A stretch of 64,000 bases of DNA from Beroe forskalii (Eukaryota > Ctenophora > Nuda > Beroida > Beroidae). The position numbers were made by a program, and so were the translations under genes. Positions within the stretch are counted from its first letter, which is position 1. Each line of letters starts with the position of its first letter. Where the stretch lies: positions 62,001 through 126,000 of the forward strand of contig WFMF01000221.1 of NCBI GenBank assembly GCA_011033025.1, read 5' to 3'. The notes beneath the pieces were generated by a model that made no database searches, was not told the origin of the DNA, and worked only from the letters and a program-made list of their open reading frames with translations. Positions 23,601 to 34,689 of this stretch are shown here, piece after piece.

Positions 23601-26600
23601 ACCGAGTATGTAATTATTATCATGATAATTAACTAATTAACTATCATGATAACAATAACAACAAAACAAGGATTATGAATATCAATAAATATATTCATTT
23701 AATGGTTGGTGGAACTATTGTAATACGTCCTTAAAGAATGAACTTCTGCTTTTATACTGTTTACTCACTCACATGATCTGAACATATTGCAGCACTTCTC
23801 TTTACATTTAATTACAGTGGTATGTAAATGAGAAAATAGAAATAGGTACTTGAATATCAAGGGAAAAGAGGGTTACTTCAGTGAGATTTAAACATACTTT
23901 CAGTCACTATTCACTAAATTTCCAGGTGGGAGCTATTGAAGCAGCGTATAAACAGCGGACTGGAGACCACGTCAGGTTCTCAGAGCAGTACTTCATAGAC
24001 TGCTTCTCCACAGAGCGCTCGGGGTGCCAGTTGGGCTCAGTCAGAGACGGTTTTGACATGGCCAAAAGGACCCAGTACATCCCTCTTGCTTCGACCTACC
24101 CGTACACAGCCAAATGTAAGTACCAATATCATGCAAACGATATACCTAGTGGCTGGTGCATGATTCAAGTTGGGTAACGGAATGAAAAATTAAAACACGC
24201 CACCCCACAATGTCAATAATTACAATGGGGAATGAAATCAGGCAGGCTTTCATTTAATAATCAGACTTATAGTCAGCCGTTTTACTTGATAATTGATATC
24301 ATAAATTTAAAAACTCTCTGTCAGACGAATCATGTCCAATCTTGGAGGACATCGAAACGAAGAAAAATAATGGGCTGACTAAGATGTGGGTAGAGAATCG
24401 CAGAGGCCTTGGGGAGAGCCAAGAAGAGTTCCTAGGAGGATTGTATGTTTCGCCAGTTGCGTTTCAATGCTACATCAGTAATGATTTCATCAATCACTCA
24501 GGAGGTGAGTGCAGGCCTCACAAATCAAAAACAAATCACTCATTGAACCCCTCAATTTAGTAAACCTAACCAAGTCAAAACTCTACTCATTTCAATGAGC
24601 TAGGCACAGACGTTATCGATTATCATGATGTGGAACCACCTTATACCACCCTGAACCTGTGGTCGGTGGAACCACCCATTCCCTTCACAAAACCACCCAA
24701 TATACGATTAGAGCATGACTGAGAATGCGCTAATATACGCTTAGAGTATGGCTTGGAATGTGCTAATATACGTTAGAGCATGGCTGGGAATGCGCTAATA
24801 CACGCTTAGAGCAGGGCTGGGAATGCGCTAATATACGCTTAGAGCATGGCTGGGAATGCGCTAATAGAAATTATTGCACGAGGCGTAGCCGAGTGCAATA
24901 ATTTGTATTGTCGCACGAGGAGCAGGCCGAGTGCGACAATACAAATATTACACGAGGCGAAGCCAATTTTATTAGCGTCATGACCATTTGCCATGCTCTT
25001 AGTGTATTAGCCAATGTGAGGAGCAATATTACTTAGGGGGTGGCTGACATATTTTTTTTGTTTTTGTTTTTTTTTTCAAAAAATCATTTACCTTAACAAA
25101 AAAAACAAAAAAACAAAAAAAAAAAAACAAAAAAAAAAACAAAAAAAAAAAAAAAAAAACAAAAAACAAAAAAAAAACAAAAAAAACCAAAAATAAACAT
25201 AAAAACAAAAAACAAAAAACAAAATTAACATAAAAAACAAAAAAAAACAAAAAATACAAAAAAACAAAAACAAAAAAAACAAAAAACATGAAATACAAAA
25301 ATACAAAAATACAAAAATTACAAAATAGATTAAAAAACAAATAAAAGAGTAAATATAATACTATTGATACATCAAGTTATTAAGGTTGGCGTAGTAACCT
25401 TCTGCTGAATTGAGTGTGGAAAATCCATTTTCACATTCATTTTGTCAGTTCGAGCCCACATAACCAAACCTTATTCTAACTCGGAACAAACAACATTGGT
25501 CACGTATTTCTTATCAATTCCTTCAACTCATCGACGTGAACTCAACGGCTGAAATACAGAAACTGACATCAAGTTTACGTGTTTCTATCGCATCTGAACT
25601 TGTTTCAAGGTAATCAAGTCGAATGACCTATGCAAATATAAATTTCTTGAAATCCCCTAATTTCTAGAAAACATCCACGTGAACTTACGTGCTTCTAATT
25701 TCATCGTAGATTTCTCATTCCTATTTATTGAGGCATTGAGAAACCATTATCACTTCGTCATTGTATCACCGAATAGGGCTACATTCTAAAGTTTCGGTCT
25801 TAAACGTAATTTCAAGCATTTGGCAGTTACATTTTTAGAAGCCTCCTGCGACAAAATTTTCGACCGATCGCCTTAAATTGAGAACTCCTCTATTGCTAAA
25901 TCTCTAGGTCTAAAAGCAATGTGTATCGAAGTAAAACACAATCTGGCGAAAACTCTCTAGTTACAGATGTTTAGAGTAGGAAAATAGCGTTCTATCGCAA
26001 AAATACTTTATTAGAGTGGTTTCACTTGATTTTGAAGACGACACCACAGCAGCAAAATGGGCACAAACCAAATTCCCTCTCATATTTTTTGTATTTTTGG
26101 TTTTCATGTTTTTGGTTTTTATGTTTTGTTTTTGTATTTTTTGTTTTTATTGTAGTTTTTGTTTTTATTGTTTTTTTTTTTATGTTTTTTATGTTTTTTT
26201 GTAACTTTTTGTTTTTTTTGTTTTTTTTGTTTTTTATGTTTTTTTGTATTTTTTTGTATTTTTTGTATTTTTGTTTTTTTTGTTTTTTTGTTTTATTTGT
26301 TTTTTTTGTTTTTTTTGTTTTTGTTTTTCAGAAAACAACATTTACCTTAACAAAAAAAACAAAAAATAGGTCGACCCCCCTACTTATTATTGCACGCCTA
26401 CAAGTACCCTCAAAATTGGCTAATACTCATTACTTCATTACTCCAGGAGAATACACGGACACTAACTGTTTACGAGACGCACTGTCTCACGCCATGCTAC
26501 TCGTGGGGTACACGGAAACAACACTCAGAGTCAAAAACAGGTACTGTTTGGTGAAACAGGTCAATTATTGAGCAGCTGAGCTGGCGGTTTTATCTAGTCC

Positions 26601-29600
26601 TGTCCGGTCTGATATTAATGGAGTTTTAAAACAGAACAATGCTAAGAGTAGAGAAATCAATAAGTACCATTCCTATTGATACATTGATAGTAAGAGTGAT
26701 ACGATATAGGGGCTCCTTAATCTCCCCCAGAGGTGAAACGTGGCCTTATGATCCAGGTATTCTATTGATAGCTTTAGGCGTGCTGATAAGGGGAGTTCCA
26801 TGACATCTTTAGCTTATGAACACACCAGATCACTATAATAGTGAGGAGAGAAGAGGAGTCCCACATTTACATGCTCGCTCACTAATTAGTGAACGGATGC
26901 CAAGCAACTCTCATTGAACTCAACTTTTAACTTATTAGCATTAGAATATTCTCGCACCATCATGATCTAAATTAGAAAATTCAAAGGTTTAACTACTGTA
27001 TGAAAGTATGACTGATAAGATAATGCTTCTCCGCCCTCAGTTATGGCACAAAATGGGGTGACAAGGGATACGTGAACTTTGTGAGGCATTCGCCCTACCT
27101 TTCTTCTTGTAACTTCTACAAAGAAGCCTTCGTTGTGCAAGTTTCTGTGAGAAGAGGTGAATATTTGAAAATACAGTCTTTGTTATTTAGATTTCTACAA
27201 TAAGAACCGACATTCAAATCCAACTGCTTTCTCTTCACAGCACTATTGCTCTGTTCATTTTGGGTATTCATAATGGTGCTCCCTAAGAATGGCACCATAT
27301 TTTAGTATATTAACTTGAGGGTCTACTGTAATTTAGCCTGCATGGCCGTTACGTTCATAATATTTTCAATAAGACCTTATTAATAATGATATCAGAATAC
27401 GGTTTTGTATGGGGCAGTTGGCAAGAAAATCTCTCAGATTTACAGTACGCTTTTTGTAACGACAGAAAGACGGCTACTTACAATGAGTGCCGTAAAAGCT
27501 GTGAGGATAAGAACACTAAGGGGGCCAAGACCGGATGGACCTTAGCCACAATACCCACCCAAATGCACGGGGAAGAGGTGATTTGTTTTACCAACCTTCC
27601 ATTATTATAAACATAAATAGTCAAGAATATACGGTAAAAAACCAAATACTTCTATGTTCATATTGACAAGAGGTAAACAGGCGTGTTTAGACAATGATTG
27701 ACATTTGTTGTTCACGGTGAGTACCTTAGGAGGTGTATCTATGTGGAGTTAAAATTGTGGTGTTTACAAATTTGGTTGGTTGTAATTTGGAGATCTTTTT
27801 CAAGTCATTACTCTAGTTCACATATGATAATGACGTCATTTTGAACTGTCATGGTGGGTAAAAATATGGGGATTTTTCCGAAAAATCCCCAAATTACAAC
27901 CTTCATTATAAATACACCTCCTAAGGTATATAGTTTTATTTCGATTGGAAATTCCTTCCCCAATGACACAATAACAATGTACTCAGAACTGACATAAACG
28001 GTAACGTACGATGAAGCCTTGACAAGTCAGCAAAAAACAATCTGTTAAGAAGGTAGAGAATTAGGTAGAGAGAGAATTTAGAGAATTAGGTAGAGAATTA
28101 GGTAGAGAATTAGGTAGAGAATTAGGTATAAATGGTTTGTGATGATGTCCTTTTTTCAGGTGATGGCCATGATTAACGCGGTATACCCCGGAGTAAAACC
28201 CAACGATGATTTTAACTGGGTGTGGTTTGGATTCGAGTACGTAAGCTTTAGTATCCTTCGAGCCCAACCACAATTTCTTATTTTCTAAAAAATATTAATG
28301 TGATCTTTGTTCATATCATTTGATTATTAGATTGCATTGAAAATAGAAAACATATCATTTCCAGTTGAGGATTTTCCATCTTAAAATTAAACAAAGCACA
28401 GGCTGAGCGACCTGTATGCAGGTTACAAAAATGGTCCATTTAAATTGTATATGCCATTACACACTTTTTTGAGCCAGTGGGGGCCATTGCCAAGGCCTCC
28501 TAATTTTCTTCAATGGGGGCCTTTTAAAAACAAAGGGGGCCAAAATGTTCATGTATGTAATGAGAATTTTTTTTTATTTCACAGCCCTAATCTTGCATAC
28601 AAATACAACTAAATTCATGTTTTGTTTGTTAAGGGGAGGGGGAGTTTTCCAAAAAATAGGGAGTTTCATCGATAACTGAACGCCCTTGTTAAGGGGAGGG
28701 GGAGCTTTCCCAAAAATAGGGGAGTTTCACCGATAACTGAACACCCCTGTTAAGGGGAGGGGGAGCTTACCCAAAAATAGGGGAGTTTCACCGATAACTG
28801 AACGCCCCTGTTAAGGGGAGGGGGAGCTTACCCAACAAGAATTGCGCCTGCGGGCTTAATTATTCAATGCTTGTTTGTGGGATGTACCCGTATGCAGGCG
28901 CTTAATTTCCCTCCCCGGCGGTGCTTGATGTATCCTTAGCATCATTGTACAACAGGCACTCCTAGTAGGAGTATAAATATTGCGTCAATGCTGCGCGCGA
29001 CCACCGAGAACATGCATTGGCACGTGCCATTTCTACTGAAGGTTCAAATTTACGCGCGCGTTCTTACGTACCAAGTTGTTGTAATCAGTTCGTTGTAGAT
29101 TTCGCGCCATTTCGTTGAATTGGTTTACGTTTCGCATCAGATTGTGTAACCGTTTGTTCACGCGCTGTATTTTCTTGACTGTTATTCTTGACAGTTGATG
29201 TCACTTTTCATCTGATCTTCAAAATTTCAAATTTCATGCTTTCTGTTTCAATGCTGTCACTCGTTCCGAAAAGAATCATTCGTCTTTTTCACAAATCACA
29301 TCGACCCACCGTATTTTTTTGAACTTAGTCGAATTCTGTATACAGTCGAATAGTGATACAGTTTGGTACTAAAACTAATACAGAACCGAAGCCTATCATT
29401 TTATCCCTCAATCCATAGCCCAAGTCACGAATTCTTCAACAGCCCTTCAATTTAGAATTTATCATAATTTTAAAGAATTTGAGCTTTTCCACGGATGGAC
29501 CAAGTCAGACTTTAGTTTTGACAACCGACAGCCAATGATTATAAAATTCGTGATTTTGAAGATTTGTGATAAGGGGACGGACGGACGGACGGAGGGACAT

Positions 29601-31804
29601 TTTCGCTACTGAAGTACTGATATTATAAAAGCAGCAATCCGGGCACTTTCCAGAAATTACAGTAGTTGTATTGCAAATCTGAACCTGCTATACACATATC
29701 CTATTTCTAAACTTCCCAAACCACGATCTCTGCCAACCCTCTCATTTGCCTTTTTGTATTCACAAATAGGCCAAAGGGGAGGGAAAAAATAGGGGAGTTT
29801 CACCGATAACTGAACGATAATGCAAACCCTACGCCCCACAGAGAGACGGGTACCCAGTTGATGTGGGAAGATGGGTACTCGGACGTGTTTTACATCAACA
29901 GAACAGATGGAAACGGAGACGTTGGAAGGTTCAACAAGAACACGGGACGGTTTGAACTGGTGAAATCAAACCAGTACAACACTAAAAAACATCGGGGTGT
30001 CTGCAGTAGAGCAAGTTAGTATAGTTCTGAATCATACGATTTGTGACTGGGTGGTTCACGATGCGTCATGTTTGATGTTTTGCGAAGGTTACTAAATGGT
30101 CATCAGGATTGTTTGACATAACATTCAAATATCTTGTTACTACATGCTAATAAATATAGTCCATATCCTTATCTTTGTGGAAGACACGGGTAAAAAGTTT
30201 TGTTCTGTATTTTCAAACGGTAACGGTTGAATGGAATAATACCACTCCAGTGCAGATAACCACAGTGCAATATCAGGGCATATTGCACTGGTCGTGGTAT
30301 TATACGCTAATCTAACTCCCCAAAAGTGATATTGTTGCACTAATATGCACTCCGCTGACCCCTCGTGCACATTAGTGTACTATTCAACACTCGGCTTCGC
30401 CTCATGTGATTAGTACACTTATTGTCCCTCGGCTTCGCCTCGTGCAATAAGTGCAACAATACCACAATGCGTCGTTAGATTAGCGTATATTATTTCTGAG
30501 AGAATCGTTGGCAATATAATTATATACGTTGCCTGTAACCTACCTCGACTTAATCGCACCCCGTTTCTTATGATGGATAAATGGAAGTACGAACAACTAT
30601 AGTGTCAAATGTTGGTATATCCAAAATTTGTTTCTCAACACAACCCCAGATTATGAAACCTCTCCTTGCAGTTAACTGCTGGGACATGGAGAATTACGTG
30701 AAAAACGCAGTTACAACGTACACTAACGGAGACAGGACACCAGGGACCGAAGTCACCATCACGTGCAACCAAGGTTACGAGGCCGTCCGCGGCGCAACGA
30801 CCTTCACCTGTCACGATGGCGAGTGGAAAGATGACGTCAACAACCCGTCAGCAAACAGCGATTTCATTTACACCAAATGCATACCAAGTATGTGCTTCAG
30901 TTTCATTATTTTAGTATTTAAAAGTTCTTGCTTGTTAGCATAATAGAAGCTATCATAGGCAAATGATAATTTGGTTAGACACATTTCGACTCTTTGCAGT
31001 TGAGAGATTTAACTGAACTTTGAATTTAATAAGTTCCTAGAAGCAAAGAAAGAACAAGTTAAACTTCAGGCTAATAGTTCTAATTTTCCAGCATGCTGGG
31101 ACTTTAGCGAGTTAATCCCGAATGGCGTGGTGTCGTTTACCAACAAGGACAGGAAGGACGGTACTATAGCCACAATAGCGTGTAAAAAAGGCTACGATCT
31201 AATGAACGGTCCCGCGGAGTATACCTGCAACGACCAGCAGTGGCTAGGAGTCAACACTCTCGCGCATTTGATCACCACGCAGTGCCTCACGGGTAGGTGG
31301 AAAGTAACAAGTGGATATGATTTGAGCGTGGTTATTTAGCACGTGGTTATCAAGCACATAACTATAATAAATATGGAATTTAAATTCTAAAGCTGACGAA
31401 ATTTATAACCGATGAAATTTATAGCTAATAAATTTAAGTTCAGCTATCAGACTTACTACTTAGTGTCGATCGGAAGATCTGTCAAAACTCCGAAAGAACG
31501 CGCAAACATTTGATTTCGACAAAAATTCAATGAAAAGCAAATTACAGGATTGTGCACGCTGTTATTTGCAAGTTCTTTTGACGGATCTTTCGATCAATCC
31601 ATGTGTACAGATACGCTTCAAAAGTGATTTTTACACGTCTTATAAAAAAATGCTTGAAATTTAGGAATCATACTCTAGTCTCGAATTCTAAAGCACCCAA
31701 TCATTTCAGGCAATGTTATTCATCCAGCCAATGCAGAGCCACAGATAACAAATAAGAAAAACAAGAAGAAAAATAAGAAAAATAAGAAGAAAAACCAAGG
31801 ATAG
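20628..31804 (+). CDS. secreted papain-family cysteine protease fused to C-type lectin and two sushi domains
   Basis: Thirteen exons: 20628-20785, 21447-21540, 22245-22466, 23926-24115, 24325-24504, 26447-26540, 27041-27156, 27396-27577, 28160-28240, 29846-30014, 30672-30887, 31092-31292, 31710-31804. The sum is 1998 nt (665 codons plus stop) and all phases agree. Domains: signal peptide (1 to about 26); I29-like propeptide with RWRRF and NYF (about 40-95); peptidase C1A with oxyanion Q147, nucleophile C153 in CDSCWSF, H296 in SHAMLLVGY and N312 in VKNSYGTKWG. The His-Asn spacing of 16 equals papain's. A C-type lectin domain follows (about 352-495; FNWVWFG, WEDG, RGVC, but no EPN or QPD sugar motif), then two four-Cys sushi domains (about 497-566, 569-633) and a Lys/Asn-rich tail. 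No membrane anchor, so probably secreted or lysosomal. The least certain junction is exon 10, where the third AG (29844-29845) must be used to keep frame. Confidence 0.88.
21008..21370 (+). repeat. GGGGGCC-rich intronic repeat, copy 1
   Basis: CCATTACACACTTTTTCGAG is followed by AGTGGGGGCCAAGGCCCC, then CTTTTGAAAACTA and GGGGGCCAAAAT. A second internal occurrence lies at 21300-21365. The same sequence recurs at 28445-28560 in another intron of this gene, same orientation. Confidence 0.7.
23178..23420 (-). repeat. hairpin-cluster family member (with 30301 and 34690)
   Basis: On the minus strand this has the same order as the copies at 30 and 34 kb: GTACCACTCCCGTACAGATT, then GTGCAATTATT, then hairpins with loops CGGCTTCTCC and stems ACTAATCAACAC/GTGATTAGT and AATTGGCAC/GTGCAATT, then GCAACAGTATCACC and the boundary GTTAGATTAGCGTTTATTAT. 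The left half of the closing stem is missing here. It lies in intron 3 of the protease-lectin gene. Confidence 0.75.
24700..24866. repeat. 33-bp tandem repeat, five copies
   Basis: Units of the form TATACGCTTAGAGCATGGCT then GGGAATGCGCTAA occur five times with a few changes, inside intron 5 of the protease-lectin gene. The last unit's GCGCTAATA forms one side of the closing stem of the adjacent hairpin cluster. Confidence 0.85.
24855..24980. repeat. hairpin cluster with closing stem, third hairpin decayed
   Basis: CGCTAATA pairs with TATTAGCG at about 24970. Inside: AAATTATTGCAC/GTGCAATAATTT around GAGGCGTAGCCGA, GTATTGTCGCAC/GTGCGACAATAC around GAGGAGCAGGCCGA, and a broken third hairpin around GAGGCGAAGCC. 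Loops are near-constant and stems unrelated. Confidence 0.8.
25050..26370. repeat. low-complexity foldback: A/C-rich arm and T/G-rich arm
   Basis: 25085-25335 is almost entirely A runs broken by single C. 26075-26335 is the complement type, T runs broken by single G. They lie about 740 bases apart, within intron 5. The motif CATTTACCTTAACAAAAAAA occurs in direct orientation at both (about 25085 and 26339). The transcript could fold the two arms together, leaving exon 6 just 3' of the stem. Long Phe-rich frames here are translations of the T runs. Confidence 0.75.
27724..27926. mobile_element. MITE with TA target duplication (Tc1/mariner-like)
   Basis: Termini CCTTAGGAGGTGTATCTATG and its inverse CATTATAAATACACCTCCTA then AGG are flanked by TA on each side. 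A second inverted pair, GGTTGTAATTTGG/CCAAATTACAACC, lies inside. 203 bp, non-coding, in intron 8 of the protease-lectin gene. Confidence 0.85.
28051..28127. repeat. 12-bp tandem repeat AGAGAATTAGGT
   Basis: About six copies of AGAGAATTAGGT, slightly irregular at the left end, shortly before the acceptor of exon 9 at 28160. Confidence 0.85.
28445..28620 (+). repeat. GGGGGCC-rich intronic repeat, copy 2
   Basis: CCATTACACACTTTTTTGAG, then GTGGGGGCCATTGCCAAGGC and CTTTTAAAAACAAAGGGGGC. Matches the repeat at 21008 in order and orientation. Confidence 0.7.
28628..28835. repeat. 61-63-bp tandem repeat, 3.4 copies, with a detached copy before exon 10
   Basis: Units begin TTGTTAAGGGGAGGGGGAG or CTGTTAAGGGGAGGGGGAG and end CACCGATAACTGAACGCCC. 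A further partial unit (AGGGGAGGGAAAAAATAGGG through CACCGATAACTGAACG) lies at about 29774-29816, 26 bases before the acceptor of exon 10. The 0.9 kb between contains GGAGTATAAATATTGCG (TATA-like) and a GACG run, so the whole may be one inserted element bounded by these repeats. Confidence 0.75.
30235..30489 (+). repeat. cloverleaf-like hairpin cluster with terminal inverted repeats
   Basis: TATACGCTAATCTAAC (30301-30316) and GTTAGATTAGCGTATA (30474-30489) are exact inverted repeats. Inside, GTGATATTGTTGCAC pairs with GTGCAACAATACCAC, enclosing three hairpins: CACTAATATGCAC/GTGCACATTAGTG, GTACTATTCAACAC/ATGTGATTAGTAC and CACTTATTGTCC/GTGCAATAAGTG. The last two have the loop TCGGCTTCGCCTC. To the left, AATAATACCAC/GTGGTATTATA encloses AGTGCAATAT/ATATTGCACT. 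It lies in intron 10. Confidence 0.88.
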
Positions 31805-31936
31805 AAGTTTTGATATATTGACTGTTGGAGACTATGTAAAAGAACTGCAGCATATAATTATAAATTTTTGATTCACTCTTACATAATCCATTATTACGGC
31901 TATTCCTCTTGTGCTTAGTTTAAAGTTATAAATAAT

Positions 31937-31942
31937 AATAAA
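31937..31942 (+). promoter_or_regulatory. candidate polyadenylation signal of the protease-lectin gene
   Basis: AATAAA 133 bases after the stop codon in AT-rich sequence. Confidence 0.5.
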
Positions 31943-32996
31943 TTAGAATATTTATGTTATGTTACATTATAAATCAAATTGGTCGCCGTTTGAAAAATAA
32001 GTTTCATTTTTACTCTATGGAATCCCTACTATACAGTATACATCTCAGGTCTTCATGAAATTATTCTAGAGGAATTTCTGAATATAATTAATAAGTTTCC
32101 GATATATTATGTTTCTAAAGAATTGCGCTCGTTTTCTGGTTAGATTTTACGAGCGCTTTACCACCTCGCCCTATAGTCAGCTGTGCACCTCTAAAAGTAC
32201 AAAACATTAGGTATTGTCATTAAAATTGATAAGAATCTCCAAATACATACAGAATTTGGTAATTTTCAAGTCGGACAGCCAGCACGATTCATGAAGCTGC
32301 ACACGTGCACTGATATTCCGCCCTTATATTGGCTGTCATGGTTACCTCAGTGAGAGGTAGTTTCAAGTATGTATTCCCAGGGCACTTTCAGAACTCTTCC
32401 ATTTTTAACCCCACCTCACCTCCTTTTTGTAAACAAAGAGGGTGATTGGGGGATGTTAAAATACAGTACGTACACCTAACATACGATGTGTGAGAGTCGA
32501 AGGTTTATATGAAACCACCACCGCATAATAATGGTAACCAATCATCGGAAGGGTGGTAAGTTCCATGAGTTTTAAACTGCGTAGAAGGGGGCAGGCCGGA
32601 GTGTGCCTGAGGGGGCTCTAAGCTAGTACAGCACACTCTCCCATGAGTTGAGAAGAGGGGGGTACAAGTGCTATTATACCAAGCACCGGACACCTCGCAG
32701 CTGCTGCTCTTGTCGTGGTCCCGAGACAAAGTGAAAATATAGGTCAGGTAATATATAATTAGTACGACTCACTACTGGACGGGAGAGATATGTTGACCTT
32801 AGCTGAGATATTATTTGAATTTAGTGCCTCATGGAACGGGAAATTTATAATTGGGCAGTAAGTTCTGAGAACCTTTCACTCTAACGGGCTGAGAGCTGGA
32901 ACTGAGATAAAGCTGGAATTAAACGTTTTAAACTTTCGCTTTCCACAGGTTTTCAGAGCAATATAACACTATCTATGTAGCTTCACTAACCACTTA
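31943..32996. other. no gene seen
   Basis: Intergenic between the protease-lectin gene and a transposon. Short frames only; no splice-bounded exon recognised. Confidence 0.45.
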
Positions 32997-33992
32997 CAGG
33001 GTGTTTCATATTAAGTGTGACTATTTTGAAACTGTACTGAAAATTCAACAAAAGACTTGGCACTGATTATCAGTCTTCTTGTTGTGCCAATATGATTGGA
33101 ATTTATGCCAGAAAAGTTTCCAGATGATTGCAATTATTTATTTTTTCACAAATTGACCTTTTGCTAGGGCACAGTTTCAGAAACTGAAAATTTCCAAATT
33201 TTATGCATGCTAGGATATTCGCTGTTTCGCATACCATTTAGGCACTGTACTAAGTTTTGAGGTTACAACTGAGGCTGTGTGGTGTCTGAATTATCAAAAA
33301 TACACATCTCAAGGTTTAAAGTTATACTGTGACCAACTTCACGATGAAAAATATTGATCTGCCGCAGCGGTATCAAAGTGCCACTGTCTAACAATAAAGA
33401 AAAGCACATCTCATTCGTTTCTAAAGGCAGTTTCTGCTAAAATTGAGGATCTCAAGGACAATTTACGAGTTCAAATTATAGAATTGACCATGCTATGAAA
33501 GTATGAAGCATCAGTTTTGTATCTTTGGTGAATCAGTAACCATGAAAACCTTTGTGGGTCAAATGTAGGGTCCAGCTTATTCTGTTAGCAGACTCCAGTG
33601 TTTGCGACACTTTGAAACTGACTAGGCAGATCAATATTTTTCATCGTGAAGTTGGTCAAAGTATGACCTTAAACCTTGGGATGTTTATTTTTGATACCTT
33701 AGACACCACACAGCCTCAGTTGGACTGACAAAACTTAGTACAGTGCCTAAAAGGTATGACAAACAGCAAATCTCCTAGCATGCATCAAATTTGGAAATTT
33801 TCAGTTTCTAAAACTGTAGCCCTAGCAAAAGGTCAATTTGTGAAAAAATAAATAATTGCAATCATCTGGAAACTTATCTGGCATAAATTCCAATCATATT
33901 GGCATAACAAGAAGACTGGTAATCAGTGCCAAGTCTTTTGTTGAATTTTCAGTACAGTTTCAAAATAGTCACACTTAATATGAAACACCCTG
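32997..33992. mobile_element. DNA transposon remnant with about 380-bp terminal inverted repeats, TA-flanked
   Basis: The ends CAGGGTGTTTCATATTAAGT and its inverse ACTTAATATGAAACACCCTG are flanked by TA. The inverted homology continues inward to about 33375 on the left and 33607 on the right, with scattered mismatches. The central 230 bases are not inverted. No transposase frame remains. The mismatches between arms say it is older than the repeats at 8.7 and 11.6 kb. Confidence 0.85.
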
Positions 33993-34150
33993 TAATTATT
34001 TGAATGAGTTATGACTAAGGTCTACGAAGTCAAAACTCAAAAGCACAAGAATTTTTCTAAAATTGATGAAGTGAAGAATTACGTCGTATCAGAATCAGAC
34101 CTATCTCAGAACCCATCTCCGGGCTTCCATTTAAGTTCATTCGTACAGGT

Positions 34151-34429
34151 ATGAAAAACATGAGAATTATTCTAACAATAAATCCCGCAATGAAATTACT
34201 ATTCTTGGTCACGGTACTCTGCATTTTGTTGTCACAGCCGGGGGCAGGGCACCTGCAGCTGCTGAATATACCGCATCAACAAGTTTATTCTGTACCCACC
34301 ATGAGCTCACCGAGCGTATACGTGCTTATGGAGAACGGATTTCTTGCCTCACAGCAATTGATTTCACGACACAAAATATTTCTCGTTAAATTTCACCCAA
34401 GAGTCCACGACTCCTTGAAAACCAATTAA
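34151..34429 (+). CDS. possible small secreted protein, unrecognised
   Basis: A 92-codon frame. From its third Met (about residue 14) it reads as a classical signal peptide, MKLLFLVTVLCILLSQPGAG, followed by about 58 residues without Cys or a known domain. The Met lies just after a CAG that could be a splice acceptor. It could be a small secreted peptide, a first exon with a donor such as GTATAC at about 34316, or chance. No neighbour supports it. Confidence 0.25.
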   Translation: MKNMRIILTINPAMKLLFLVTVLCILLSQPGAGHLQLLNIPHQQVYSVPTMSSPSVYVLMENGFLASQQLISRHKIFLVKFHPRVHDSLKTN

Positions 34430-34689
34430 ACATTAGGAAAATCAATAACCTGCGTTTTTATTAGCATTCATTGCAGTAGAAAAACGCTATTATTCTGGTT
34501 TCTGGTCTAACAGGTATCTGAATGTGAATGAAACTTTGAAAGCATGAGTAACTCGGTCTGGTAAGTCGATATCATTATCACAACCTATCAAAAACATTCC
34601 ACTAAATGAGAGGTACCAATCGCGAATGTCTTTTCTAGGAAGTACGAAAGCCGATTCCTGGGGGCGAACAACGAACAGTAAATTTTAAT

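Noticed and set aside
25029..26571. Long Phe-rich frames on both strands
   Set aside because: They are translations of T runs in low-complexity intron DNA. Only the end of the plus-strand frame (26447-26540) is real coding, as exon 6 of the protease-lectin gene.
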